This document shows, one piece after another, positions 8,814-16,996 of a stretch of 64,000 nt of DNA (within the stretch, counting starts at the first letter, position 1; every line of letters begins with the position of its first letter). Location of the stretch: assembly GCA_024103355.1 (NCBI GenBank), contig JAGFIU010000053.1:45843-109842 (forward strand), given 5' to 3'. The notes beneath the pieces are model-generated. The model was not told the DNA's origin and ran no database searches. It saw nothing but the letters and a program-made list of their open reading frames with translations. Origin of the DNA: Bacteroidota bacterium (GTDB lineage Bacteria > Bacteroidota > Bacteroidia > NS11-12g > UBA955). Made by a program: the position numbers and the translations under genes.

Positions 8814-9578
8814 ATGGAAATAAAAGTTCATAAGGAAAATGGTTTTGAGTATGTAGAAGAAGGGGAAGGAGAGGTATTGTTGCTTCTTCATGGCTTGTTT
8901 GGAGCACTTAGCAATTGGCAACATGTACTTGATAAATTTGCCGGTAAATACAAAGTGGTGATTCCTCTGATGCCTATTTTTACTATGCCATTGATAAAAC
9001 TGGGAGTAAAAGGCTTGTCAGATTTCATCTATTCCTTTGTTAAATATAAGGGATATGACAAAGTTACTTTGCTTGGAAATTCACTTGGAGGTCATGTAGG
9101 ACTCGTTTTTGCTACTACACACCCTGAAAAAGTTAAAGCAATGATGCTTACGGGTTCTTCCGGATTATATGAAAATGCATTTGGTGGTTCATATCCCAAA
9201 CGAGGCGACAGAGAATACATCAGAAAGAAAGTTGAAGTCACTTTTTATGATCCTGCGACTGCTTCAGAGGAACTCGTTGATGAGGTTCTTGCAATCACAA
9301 GTGATAGAAATATGGTGCTGCGAATTTTGACAATGGCAAAAAGTGCTATTAGACACAATATGCGAAATGAAATACCTACTATCAAAGTACCGGTTTGTCT
9401 GATTTGGGGAAAACAAGATATTATTACTCCTCCACATGTTGCAGAAGAATTTCATGAGCTATTGCCTAATAATGAACTTCATTGGATTGATAAGTGTGGT
9501 CATGCTGCCATGATGGAACAACCGCATGAGTTTAATGAACTCTTAGATGATTTTCTGGCAAGGGTTTTGCCGGCTTAA
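8814..9578 (+). CDS. alpha/beta-hydrolase fold protein
   Basis: A 254-residue cytosolic alpha/beta hydrolase of unknown substrate. It shows the HGLFG oxyanion motif (26-30), nucleophile elbow GNSLGG with S90, acid D202 (WGKQDIITP) and H230 (DKCGHAAM), so the triad is complete. There is no signal peptide and no large lid insertion, as in MhpC/BphD-like or general esterase members. The CBS-domain gene starts 6 nt after its stop, so the two are probably co-transcribed. Confidence 0.88.
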   Translation: MEIKVHKENGFEYVEEGEGEVLLLLHGLFGALSNWQHVLDKFAGKYKVVIPLMPIFTMPLIKLGVKGLSDFIYSFVKYKGYDKVTLLGNSLGGHVGLVFATTHPEKVKAMMLTGSSGLYENAFGGSYPKRGDREYIRKKVEVTFYDPATASEELVDEVLAITSDRNMVLRILTMAKSAIRHNMRNEIPTIKVPVCLIWGKQDIITPPHVAEEFHELLPNNELHWIDKCGHAAMMEQPHEFNELLDDFLARVLPA

Positions 9579-9584
9579 TAAAGC

Positions 9585-10259
9585 ATGATTGCCTCTCAAT
9601 TATTGAATCATAAATTAAGTGCTTTGCATATTTCTATGAATGCAAAGGAGGCTGAGCTTCTGTTTGAAAAAGCACAAGTTTTTTATTTGCCGATTATTTC
9701 AGAAGATAATACTGTATTGGGTTTGATTTGCCTCGACAATGTTTTGGCATTGGTCAATACTGAAAAGGAAGACCTAAAGTCGGTATTGAAAGATGTGATT
9801 ATAACTCCGGTTCTGCCCTCTACGTGTCACTATTATGAAATCATTAATGTGTTAAATCGCTCTGAAGCCGATATTGTACCGGTGGTGGATGAACATAATC
9901 AATATGTGGGTTGTGTAACTGTTCATGAGGTAATTAGTCAGGCAGGGGCTTTGTTGTCAGTTGAATATCCCGGTGCTATTATTGTTTTGGAAATTGATAA
10001 GAAAGATTATAGTCTTGCCGAGGTCATTCGATTAATTGAAAGTAACGACATCAAAGTTTTGGGAATGGAAACCGTTGAGGTGATACATTCTAATAAATTA
10101 CATCTCCACATTAAACTCAATACGGGTATCCTCAGGCCTTTATTAGCAAGTCTGGAAAGATTTGGATACAATGTTTACGCACACTTTATGCGTCAGGACA
10201 TAGCTGACGATACCGAAGAGCGATATCGTCAACTAATGAATTATCTTGATTTGGATTAA
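9585..10259 (+). CDS. CBS-domain protein with C-terminal ACT-like region
   Basis: A 224-residue protein with two CBS motifs (about 5-60, [19 protein letters not shown]; about 70-125, [21 protein letters not shown]). A C-terminal region (about 130-205) has the beta-alpha-beta look of an ACT domain ([30 protein letters not shown]). CBS pairs usually bind adenosine nucleotides and ACT domains bind small ligands such as amino acids, so a sensory or regulatory role is likely. It starts 6 nt after the hydrolase gene. Its last 4 nt overlap the 3' end of the convergent floA. Confidence 0.8.
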   Translation: MIASQLLNHKLSALHISMNAKEAELLFEKAQVFYLPIISEDNTVLGLICLDNVLALVNTEKEDLKSVLKDVIITPVLPSTCHYYEIINVLNRSEADIVPVVDEHNQYVGCVTVHEVISQAGALLSVEYPGAIIVLEIDKKDYSLAEVIRLIESNDIKVLGMETVEVIHSNKLHLHIKLNTGILRPLLASLERFGYNVYAHFMRQDIADDTEERYRQLMNYLDLD

Positions 10260-11233
10260 GCTTTTTTGTTTGGCTTAGCAATAGAATCTCTCATTTCGGT
10301 ATCAGCCATTATATTTTTCATTTTATAATAGTCCATAATACCCAAATTACCATTTCTAAATGCTTCTGCCATAGCTTTAGGCACTTCCGCTTCAGCCTGA
10401 ATAACATTTGCACGTGCTTCTTGTGCTTTTGCTCTCATTTCTTGTTCACTTGCAACAGCCATAGCTCTTCTTTCTTCAGCTTTGGCTTGTGCAATATTTT
10501 TGTCCGCTTCAGCCTGATCCATTTGGAGTTTTGCTCCAATATTTTCGCCAATATTAATATCCGCAATATCAATAGAAAGGATTTCAAAAGCAGTACCGGC
10601 ATCAAGTCCTTTTGCAAGAACGGTTTTTGAAATTCTATCCGGCTGCGCCAAAACCTCTTTATGATTATCGGAAGAACCAATAGTGGTTACAATACCTTCA
10701 CCCACACGGGCAAGCACAGTTTCTTCTCCGGCACCTCCTACCAACTGTCTTATATTAGCTCTAACAGTAACCCTTGCTGTAGCAATCAACTGAATACCAT
10801 CCTTTGCAACTGCTGCAACAGGCGGAGTTGTAATCACCTTGGGATTAACCGACATCTGAACAGCTTCAAACACATCACGACCTGCCAGATCAATTGCAGT
10901 TGCAGAATTAAAATCCAGTGGAATAACTGCTTTGTCCGCAGAAATCAGTGCATTTACCACATTGATAACATTTCCTCCTGCGAGATAGTGAGCCTCTAAC
11001 TGGTCACGAGTAAGCCTGATACCTGCTTTGGTTGAGTTAATCATTGCTTTTACTATAATTGATGGCGGTACTTTTCTCCATCTCATAAAGATAAGTTGGA
11101 TAAGTGAAATTCTTACTCCTGACAAAAGCGCTGAGAACCAAAGTCCGATTGGTACAAAATAAAAGAAGATAAAAAGAGCAATGATTACTCCTATAAAACC
11201 TCCCATGTAAAAAAGTGGATTAATTGTTTCCAT
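10256..11233 (-). CDS. floA: flotillin-like protein FloA
   Basis: SPFH/flotillin-like membrane scaffold of 325 residues (UPF0365/YqfA family), which organises functional membrane microdomains. N-terminal hydrophobic segments (about 8-45) are followed by the family motif [18 protein letters not shown], the SPFH domain ([24 protein letters not shown] to [15 protein letters not shown]) and a long Ala/Glu/Lys-rich coiled coil (about 225-300: [23 protein letters not shown]). The nfeD gene lies 23 nt upstream on the same strand, the classic NfeD-flotillin pairing (compare B. subtilis yqeZ-yqfA). Confidence 0.95.
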   Translation of the reverse strand: METINPLFYMGGFIGVIIALFIFFYFVPIGLWFSALLSGVRISLIQLIFMRWRKVPPSIIVKAMINSTKAGIRLTRDQLEAHYLAGGNVINVVNALISADKAVIPLDFNSATAIDLAGRDVFEAVQMSVNPKVITTPPVAAVAKDGIQLIATARVTVRANIRQLVGGAGEETVLARVGEGIVTTIGSSDNHKEVLAQPDRISKTVLAKGLDAGTAFEILSIDIADINIGENIGAKLQMDQAEADKNIAQAKAEERRAMAVASEQEMRAKAQEARANVIQAEAEVPKAMAEAFRNGNLGIMDYYKMKNIMADTEMRDSIAKPNKKA

Positions 11234-11256
11234 ATTGATTATTTATATATTATATA

Positions 11257-11721
11257 TTAAATTTTATCTGTTGTTTGAACGTAGATTTTGCCATGTTCTA
11301 TAGCAATTATTTCTATCCCTTCCCCTTGATTTATCATTTCGCCTCTTGAATCGACTTCTATTACAGAGTCCCCAAAACGAGCACTCCCCATCGGTCTAAG
11401 TGTACTAATGGCAATACCTTTCATCCCCTTTTCCGGAATAAATCCTTCGTTTTGATTTGATCTGCCGGTTAGGCTTTCGTGTACAGTCACTTTATTCCAA
11501 ATATTTGTCTTTAAACCCCATACGATGAGTAGGATTGTTAATGTAATCATACCGGCAGTGGTCCAATTTCCGGCCCTTGCACCGTAAAGTAAATATATTT
11601 GGTAAATAGCACCTATCCAACATAAGAATCCAATGACCCCCACAATGAGTCCCGGAGTTAGAAATAACTCCATTAAAATCAATAGTAGTCCAATAAGTAG
11701 TAAGAAAATTATCCAACCCAT
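11257..11721 (-). CDS. NfeD-like membrane protein
   Basis: A short (154-residue) NfeD-type protein with three or four hydrophobic helices (about 1-20, 22-50, 55-75) and a soluble C-terminal OB-fold domain (about 85-154: LTGRSNQNEGFIPEKGMKGIAISTLRPMGSARFGDSVIEVDSRGEMINQGEGIEIIAIEHGKIYVQ). It lacks the N-terminal ClpP-like protease of long NfeD proteins. It is the first gene of the operon with floA. The minus strand has TAATTTTA at 11742-11749 as a poor match to a -7 box. Confidence 0.9.
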   Translation of the reverse strand: MGWIIFLLLIGLLLILMELFLTPGLIVGVIGFLCWIGAIYQIYLLYGARAGNWTTAGMITLTILLIVWGLKTNIWNKVTVHESLTGRSNQNEGFIPEKGMKGIAISTLRPMGSARFGDSVIEVDSRGEMINQGEGIEIIAIEHGKIYVQTTDKI

Positions 11722-11798
11722 TTCTTCAAAATTTGGAGGGGTAAAATTAGCACTTTTTTACTTAGTTTCTCAAACTTAATAAATACTTATTTTTACCT

Positions 11799-11806
11799 TA
11801 TTTTCG
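11799..11806 (+). promoter_or_regulatory. candidate -7 box of leuS
   Basis: TATTTTCG, the TTCG variant of TAnnTTTG, lies 16 nt upstream of the leuS ATG (11823). The same octamer precedes pheT. Confidence 0.45.
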
Positions 11807-11822
11807 CGCTCTACAGACAATC

Positions 11823-14800
11823 ATGGGTGACAGTAATTACAAGCACGAAGAGATAGAAAAAAAGTGGCAGAAATTTTGGCAAGAAAATCAAAGTTTCAAG
11901 GCAGAAAACGAAAAATCCGGAACAAAAGAACCGTTTTATGTTTTGGACATGTTTCCATATCCAAGCGGAGCGGGTCTGCATGTTGGACATCCTTTAGGAT
12001 ATATCGCATCTGATATCGTTGCACGCTACAAAAGACATGTGGGATACAATGTTCTTCACCCAATGGGATATGATTCTTTTGGTCTCCCGGCAGAACAATA
12101 CGCTATTCAAACCGGACAACACCCGGCAAAAACCACTGAGCAAAACATCGCACGTTACAGAGAACAACTTGACAAAATCGGATTCTCTTTTGATTGGGAC
12201 AGAGAAGTTCGCACTTCAGACCCTGAATACTACAATTGGACTCAATATATTTTCCTGCTATTTTTTAATTCCTGGTATAATCCGGATTCAAATAAAGCAG
12301 AAAACATCCAAACACTCATTTCTCGCTTTGAATCAAAAGGAAGTGAAGGTTTAGATACTAAAAACTCAGAACCGTTTTCAGCTCAACAATGGAAAGGTTT
12401 TTCAGAAAAACAAAAACAAGATACTTTGATGAACTTTCGCCTTGCCTATCTTAGTGAAGCGTTTGTAAATTGGTGTCCGGCATTGGGTACTGTCTTGGCA
12501 AATGACGAAGTCAAGGACGGACTTTCTGAAAGAGGAGGATACCCCGTTGAACGCAAAAAAATGAAGCAATGGAGTATGCGAATAACAGCCTATGCAGATA
12601 GGCTTTTACAAGATTTGGAAGACGTAGATTGGAATGAAAATATAAAAGAAATTCAAAGAAATTGGATAGGGAAAAGCGAAGGAACGGGGGTGAGATATCA
12701 CCTCACCCCTAACCCCTCTCCTCAAGGAGAGGGGGACGGCTGGCGCACGACAAGCAAAGACGTCAATGGGGATAGCAGAAATGAAAAAAAATTGGATGAA
12801 GGAAACGGCTGGCGCACGAAAAGCGAAGACAGCGAGGGAGATAGTTACGAGAATCGGAATGATGAAGATAACAATGTTGTGAATGAAATTGACCATAATC
12901 AGTTTTATACTACCGATGGTCAGCTGTGGAATATTTTAATAGAAAAAGCAAAGTCCATGAGAACTAACCCAACTAAAGCAGAATGGATTTTGTGGCAAAA
13001 TATTAGAAACTGTGCATTAGGACACAAATTCAGAAGACAACATATTATTGATAGATTCATAGTTGATTTCGCTTGCCTTTCTAAAATGTTGGTAGTAGAA
13101 GTTGATGGTGATATTCATGACTTACAAAAAGAAGAGGATGAAATAAGAAGTTCCATATTAAGTAAACATGGTTTTAAAGTAATCAGATTCCGAAATGAGG
13201 AAATAATCAATCAAACTAACAAGGTTATTTCACAAATCAAACAAGAGTTAGAGTCTCTCCCTACCTCATATCCCAATATACAATCACACAACACAAGAAT
13301 TATTGTTTCAGAAAAAAAAGAGAATTATTCCAAAAACGAGATTAATTCAGAAAAAGGAGAACAAAATATTAATCCGATTAAGACCGACAATTCTTATACC
13401 TCTCCAAACACTCAGGATAGTTCGTCACCAACAAACGAGATTAATTCAGAAAAAGGAGGGCAAAATATTAATCCGCTAAAGACCGACAATTCACATTTAA
13501 CTCCAAACACTCAGGATAGTTCTTCACCAACAAACGAGATTAACTTAGAAAAAGGAGAACAAAATATTAATCCGATTAAATCCGACAATTCACATCTAAC
13601 TCCAAAAACTCAGGATAGTTCGTCACCCCTCTCCCTGAGGAGAGGGGCCGGGGGTGAGGTGATCGAAGTCTTCACCACCCGTCCTGACACTCTTTTTGGT
13701 GTTTCATATCTAACCCTTGCACCTGAGCATGATTTGGTTTTAAAAATCACAACTCCTGACAGAAGGAGCAAGGTGGAAGCCTATATTGAATACGCAAAAA
13801 GCAGAAGCGAGCGCGACCGACAGACGGAAGTTAAAAAAATAACAGGTGAGTTTACAGGTGCTTATGTCACTCATCCTTTTAGCGGAGAAGAGATTCCTGT
13901 ATGGGTTGGAGAATATGTACTTGCCGGATATGGTACCGGAGCTGTCATGGCTGTACCGGCACATGATGAAAGAGATTTTGCATTTGCAAAACATTTTGGA
14001 CTACCAATCAAACAGGTTATTGAAGCACCTGAAGGATGGGATATTAACAAAGAACCTTGGTGCGAGAAACAAGGAAAAGTTTTTAATTCAGACTTTCTGA
14101 ATGGATTGGAAGTAAAAGAAGCAATCAGCAGGATGATAGAGGAGATAGAAGCTTCATACATAGGAGAAGGGAAGACAAATTATAGGCTTAGAGATGCAGT
14201 ATTTGGCAGACAAAGGTATTGGGGAGAACCCATTCCTGTTTATTACAAAGATGGCATTGCATATCCGGTGGCAGAAAAACATCTCCCATTGATATTGCCT
14301 GAAGTGGACAAATTTTTACCGACAGAAAGCGGGGAACCGCCTTTGGGAAGAGCAGGTAATTGGAATTACAACCCCGACAAAGGTGTGGTTGCAAATGGCG
14401 ATGGATATCCGTTGGAACTCACCACAATGCCCGGCTGGGCAGGCAGTTCTTGGTATTTCTTCCGATATATGGATGCAAAAAATCCTACTGAGTTTGCTGA
14501 TAGAAATGCTTTAGATTATTGGAAAAATGTTGACTTTTATGTTGGAGGAGCAGAACATGCAACAGGACACTTACTATATTCCAGATTTTGGACAAAATTC
14601 CTCTTTGACATAGGATTGGTTGGGGTAAAAGAGCCTTTCAAAAAGATGCTCAACCAAGGAATGATTTTGGGTGAGAGTGCGTTTATTTACAGAGCAGACG
14701 GTGAAAATAAATTACTTTCAAAAAATCAGGTTCACAACAAGAAAACTCATCTTATACGTGTGGATTTATCTGTTATTGACGATGCACACAATGAACTAAA

Positions 14801-15584
14801 TATTGAAAAAATCAAAAAACATCCGCTTTATCAAGATTATAAAGATTTTGAATTTGTAACAGAAAGCAATGGGAAATTCATTGTTGAACGCGAGGTTGAA
14901 AAGATGTCAAAATCCAAATACAATGTTGTCAATCCCGATGATATATGTCATGAATACGGTGCTGACACACTCAGGATGTATGAAATGTTCTTAGGTCCGA
15001 TTGAAGATGCAAAACCATGGAGTACCAAAGGAATTGAGGGAGTTTATAAATTTCTTAGAAAACTTTGGAGATTGTTTTACAATGAACAAGAAGAATTTTA
15101 TCTCAGTGAAGAAAAACCAAACGAAAAAGAATTTAAAACACTTCATAAAACCATAAAAAAAGTAACATCAGACATAGAGTCATTGTCTTTTAACACATCT
15201 GTAAGTGCATTTATGATTTGTGTAAATGAGTTACAGGAACTAAAATGCAACAAAAGACAAGTACTAGAGCCTTTACTTATACTTCTATCACCCTTTGCAC
15301 CACATATATGTGAAGAACTATGGGAAAAGTGCCGACACCACGGTGGAATTTCAAAAGTAACATGGCCTGAGTTTAAAGAAGAATATTTGACTGAGAGCAA
15401 TATAACCTATCCTATCTCTGTAAACGGCAAGACAAGAGCTCAAATAACCGTACCTGCCACTGCCGGCAAAGATGAAGTTGAAAAATTGGTATTGGCAAAT
15501 GAAATAGTCCAAAAATGGATGGAAGGAAAAACCTTGAAAAAATTCATTTTTGTTCCCGGAAAGATTGTGAATGTAGTCGTGTAA
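11823..15584 (+). CDS. leuS: leucyl-tRNA synthetase with an in-frame DUF559 nuclease-like insertion
   Basis: Class I synthetase that charges tRNA-Leu. HIGH-type motif HVGH is at residues 53-56 and KMSKS at 1027-1031. The editing (CP1) domain has TTRPDT at 618-623 and GTGAVMAVPAHDERDF. An anticodon-binding helical domain and a C-terminal domain (ITVPATAGKDEVEKLV) are present. The protein has 1253 residues; removing residues ~292-614 leaves ~930, the usual Bacteroidota length. The extra part sits between NWIGKSEG and IEVFTTRPDT, at the entry to CP1, and keeps the frame. It contains LTPNPSPQGEG, two 23-residue repeats, a DUF559 domain (about 367-476), three 33-residue repeats, and PLSLRRGAGGEV. 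All synthetase motifs on both sides are intact, so the enzyme is presumably active with the insert in or excluded from its fold. Confidence 0.95.
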   Translation: MGDSNYKHEEIEKKWQKFWQENQSFKAENEKSGTKEPFYVLDMFPYPSGAGLHVGHPLGYIASDIVARYKRHVGYNVLHPMGYDSFGLPAEQYAIQTGQHPAKTTEQNIARYREQLDKIGFSFDWDREVRTSDPEYYNWTQYIFLLFFNSWYNPDSNKAENIQTLISRFESKGSEGLDTKNSEPFSAQQWKGFSEKQKQDTLMNFRLAYLSEAFVNWCPALGTVLANDEVKDGLSERGGYPVERKKMKQWSMRITAYADRLLQDLEDVDWNENIKEIQRNWIGKSEGTGVRYHLTPNPSPQGEGDGWRTTSKDVNGDSRNEKKLDEGNGWRTKSEDSEGDSYENRNDEDNNVVNEIDHNQFYTTDGQLWNILIEKAKSMRTNPTKAEWILWQNIRNCALGHKFRRQHIIDRFIVDFACLSKMLVVEVDGDIHDLQKEEDEIRSSILSKHGFKVIRFRNEEIINQTNKVISQIKQELESLPTSYPNIQSHNTRIIVSEKKENYSKNEINSEKGEQNINPIKTDNSYTSPNTQDSSSPTNEINSEKGGQNINPLKTDNSHLTPNTQDSSSPTNEINLEKGEQNINPIKSDNSHLTPKTQDSSSPLSLRRGAGGEVIEVFTTRPDTLFGVSYLTLAPEHDLVLKITTPDRRSKVEAYIEYAKSRSERDRQTEVKKITGEFTGAYVTHPFSGEEIPVWVGEYVLAGYGTGAVMAVPAHDERDFAFAKHFGLPIKQVIEAPEGWDINKEPWCEKQGKVFNSDFLNGLEVKEAISRMIEEIEASYIGEGKTNYRLRDAVFGRQRYWGEPIPVYYKDGIAYPVAEKHLPLILPEVDKFLPTESGEPPLGRAGNWNYNPDKGVVANGDGYPLELTTMPGWAGSSWYFFRYMDAKNPTEFADRNALDYWKNVDFYVGGAEHATGHLLYSRFWTKFLFDIGLVGVKEPFKKMLNQGMILGESAFIYRADGENKLLSKNQVHNKKTHLIRVDLSVIDDAHNELNIEKIKKHPLYQDYKDFEFVTESNGKFIVEREVEKMSKSKYNVVNPDDICHEYGADTLRMYEMFLGPIEDAKPWSTKGIEGVYKFLRKLWRLFYNEQEEFYLSEEKPNEKEFKTLHKTIKKVTSDIESLSFNTSVSAFMICVNELQELKCNKRQVLEPLLILLSPFAPHICEELWEKCRHHGGISKVTWPEFKEEYLTESNITYPISVNGKTRAQITVPATAGKDEVEKLVLANEIVQKWMEGKTLKKFIFVPGKIVNVVV
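12697..12734. repeat. left terminal inverted repeat of the leuS insertion
   Basis: ATCACCTCACCCC, then TAA, then a hairpin with stem CCCCTCTCC (12713-12721), loop TCAA and GGAGAGGGG (12726-12734). It matches the reverse complement of the right end with about four mismatches over 38 nt. It is translated as part of LTPNPSPQGEG. Confidence 0.85.
12737..12874 (+). repeat. two imperfect 69-bp direct repeats in the leuS insertion
   Basis: CGGCTGGCGCACGA starts at 12737 and again at 12806, a 69-nt period. It encodes two related 23-residue units beginning GWRT(T/K)S(K/E)D. Confidence 0.7.
13338..13634 (+). repeat. three 99-bp tandem repeats in the leuS insertion
   Basis: Units start at 13338, 13437 and 13536, exactly 99 nt apart. 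They encode 33-residue units beginning EIN(S/L)EKGEQNINP and ending TQDSSSP. The units are highly similar in DNA, implying recent expansion or homogenisation. The low-complexity polar sequence probably forms a flexible linker between the nuclease-like domain and the editing domain. Confidence 0.9.
13626..13663. repeat. right terminal inverted repeat of the leuS insertion
   Basis: Stem CCCCTCTCC (13626-13634), loop CTGA, GGAGAGGGG (13639-13647), then CCG and GGGGTGAGGTGAT. It is translated as PLSLRRGAGGEV. From memory, this peptide recurs in unrelated Bacteroidota proteins. Confidence 0.85.
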
Positions 15585-15651
15585 AAAGATAAAATAGCAT
15601 TTATTTATGTTTGTAAGTTGAAAAACACTTAAAAAATTAAATTATTGCTAT

Positions 15652-15728
15652 GTTAAAAATTCAAATTACACACTCCAATGGAGAAACTAAAAACTTGGGA
15701 ACTCATCAATTACGAAGTCAAACAATAA
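15652..15728 (+). pseudogene. relic of the 3' end of a lipoprotein gene
   Basis: This ~77-bp stretch after leuS matches the last ~72 bp of the lipoprotein gene at 15742-16452 (ACACTCCAATGGAGAAAC, then the same coding end through CAATAA). It is joined directly to leuS downstream DNA and has no start, so it is a duplication remnant. Confidence 0.8.
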
Positions 15729-15741
15729 AACAAATAAAAAC

Positions 15742-16452
15742 ATGAAAAATCTAAAATTACTTATTACAGGCGTACTAATTGCCTGTTTCGCAGTCTCATT
15801 TACAGGCTGCTGCTGCAAAGACAACTGCCCGCCTTGTGGGAACGATTACCTGCAAATCCCCAAAGAAATGAAAGAATGGGCATTGTTTGAAGAAGGAAGT
15901 TGGTGGGTGTATAGATTAGCAGAAGACACAACAGTTTTTGATACGGTGAGAGTTGTGCCAAATTCATTAAGGGATTTCAGGTCAAACAAATCGAAGTGTT
16001 ATGACAACAATTCATTGGCAGTCCAATGTAGTGAAACTTTGACCTATGACCTGCAACATTCTAATATTGATTATTTCCCTCACCATGCTGATACCACAAT
16101 TGGAGGTTTTGATGAAATTAACCTTTATTACCCACCAGGGGGGGTGTTTCTTAAATATAATAATGGGGCAGCTCCACTAACATCAGGAGTAATATTTGGG
16201 ATAGAGCCAATTAAAATTGGAGAACATTATGGCAATTTTACATTAGTTGATACTCTTATTAATTTTGATTTCAATAATATTTTAGTAAAACATGGTTTTA
16301 ATTCAGCCAAGAATTCTGGCAACTCTCCAATTCCTAAGACTTTTGATAAGGTCTATTGGGGAAAAAACATAGGCTTGTTAAAGATTCAAATAACACACTC
16401 CAATGGAGAAACAAAAAACTGGGAACTTATCAATTATGAAGTTAAACAATAA
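15742..16452 (+). CDS. lipoprotein related to the 7.2-8.4 kb pair
   Basis: A 236-residue lipoprotein: signal peptide with lipobox FTGC (C23) and a Cys-rich start (CCCKDNCPPCGND). The early mature region MKEWALFEEGSWWVYRLAEDTTVFDTVRVV aligns with MMAYFVNYEVGTKWIYRDTLDANNFDTVELI of the lipoprotein at 7780-8370. The end GLLKIQITHSNGETKNWELINYEV also follows the same pattern (Gly, strand, then a short HLI/LIN strand). This appears to be a previously unnamed envelope lipoprotein family. The 3' 72 bp are duplicated upstream at 15652-15728. Function unknown. Confidence 0.85.
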   Translation: MKNLKLLITGVLIACFAVSFTGCCCKDNCPPCGNDYLQIPKEMKEWALFEEGSWWVYRLAEDTTVFDTVRVVPNSLRDFRSNKSKCYDNNSLAVQCSETLTYDLQHSNIDYFPHHADTTIGGFDEINLYYPPGGVFLKYNNGAAPLTSGVIFGIEPIKIGEHYGNFTLVDTLINFDFNNILVKHGFNSAKNSGNSPIPKTFDKVYWGKNIGLLKIQITHSNGETKNWELINYEVKQ

Positions 16453-16464
16453 AATTTATACATC

Positions 16465-16974
16465 ATAAAAAACAAAATAACAATTTTGATCTTATTCGCA
16501 ACTTTCCTCGCTTTAGGTAATAGTTGCAAAGAGAAATACGAAGTACCAGAGGGCGACATTATACACCCATGGCATTTATCATTTTATTTGGCAGACTCTC
16601 TGGGTAACAACCTGTTACCTTATGATCTGCCAGATACTCCTGTTATCAACCCCGATGACTATCGTGTAATCAGTGATTTCCCTTCAACTGTCTTTTTCTA
16701 TCGCTACAATAGGTTTAAAGAGTTTGGATATTCTTTTACTTTCGGTGAAGACCCTTATGTGATTAGAACTTCTTCACTATATCAGAGTGATTCTGTTTAT
16801 AAAGTAACCGTTTGTTTTTCGGAGCAATGTGATACAGTAATTGCAAGAGTTCATTCCATGGATGAACAGTTTAATGCCAAAGATGTCTTTCCCTGTGGAA
16901 CAAAATGGGTAGTTTGGGGCAATGACACCATATACCCCAAAAGTTGTGCTGCTATTCCTGTAAAAATCAAATAA
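16465..16974 (+). CDS. putative lipoprotein lacking an ATG start (possibly decayed)
   Basis: Read from ATA at 16465, the product starts (I)KNKITILILFATFLALGNSC, an ideal lipoprotein signal peptide with Cys at position 21. The expected ATG is ATA. The first usable alternative is TTG at 16486, which leaves a very short signal (MILFATFLALGNSC, 162 residues). The mature part (KEKYEVPEGDIIHPWHLSFYLAD..., two late cysteines in CFSEQCD and one in FPCGTKW) matches no family I know. The reading frame is otherwise intact, so the start was lost recently or an unusual codon is used. It lies 12 nt after the previous lipoprotein gene. Confidence 0.6.
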   Translation: MKNKITILILFATFLALGNSCKEKYEVPEGDIIHPWHLSFYLADSLGNNLLPYDLPDTPVINPDDYRVISDFPSTVFFYRYNRFKEFGYSFTFGEDPYVIRTSSLYQSDSVYKVTVCFSEQCDTVIARVHSMDEQFNAKDVFPCGTKWVVWGNDTIYPKSCAAIPVKIK

Positions 16975-16996
16975 TAAAAGTGATGAATACTAAATT

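Larger units (their letters stand above)
12697..13663 (+). mobile_element. DUF559-encoding element with 38-bp terminal inverted repeats inside leuS
   Basis: About 967 bp bounded by near-perfect inverted repeats (12697-12734 and 13626-13663), both containing ATCACCTCACCCC and a CCCCTCTCC/GGAGAGGGG hairpin. It is translated in the leuS frame. Its core encodes a DUF559 (Vsr/PD-(D/E)XK-like) domain with putative active-site residues D415 (IVDFACL), E426 and D428 (VEVDG) in LeuS numbering, all retained. No target-site duplication is obvious. The left flank holds an extra inverted copy of the end (GGGGTGAG at 12687-12694). No intein splicing motifs are seen. That it is mobile is inferred from structure, not shown. 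Confidence 0.7.

Noticed and set aside
12606..12896. Minus-strand ORF encoding a 96-residue hydrophobic protein
   Set aside because: It is the antisense of leuS and of the left inverted repeat; its PLSLRRGVRGEV stretch is just the repeat read backwards.
13338..13634. CRISPR array
   Set aside because: The three 99-bp units are contiguous coding repeats without variable spacers, translated in the leuS frame.
12697..13663. Intein in LeuS
   Set aside because: No N-terminal Cys/Ser splice block, no terminal His-Asn followed by Cys/Ser/Thr, and the ends are nucleotide inverted repeats. The nuclease is DUF559-like rather than LAGLIDADG/HNH.
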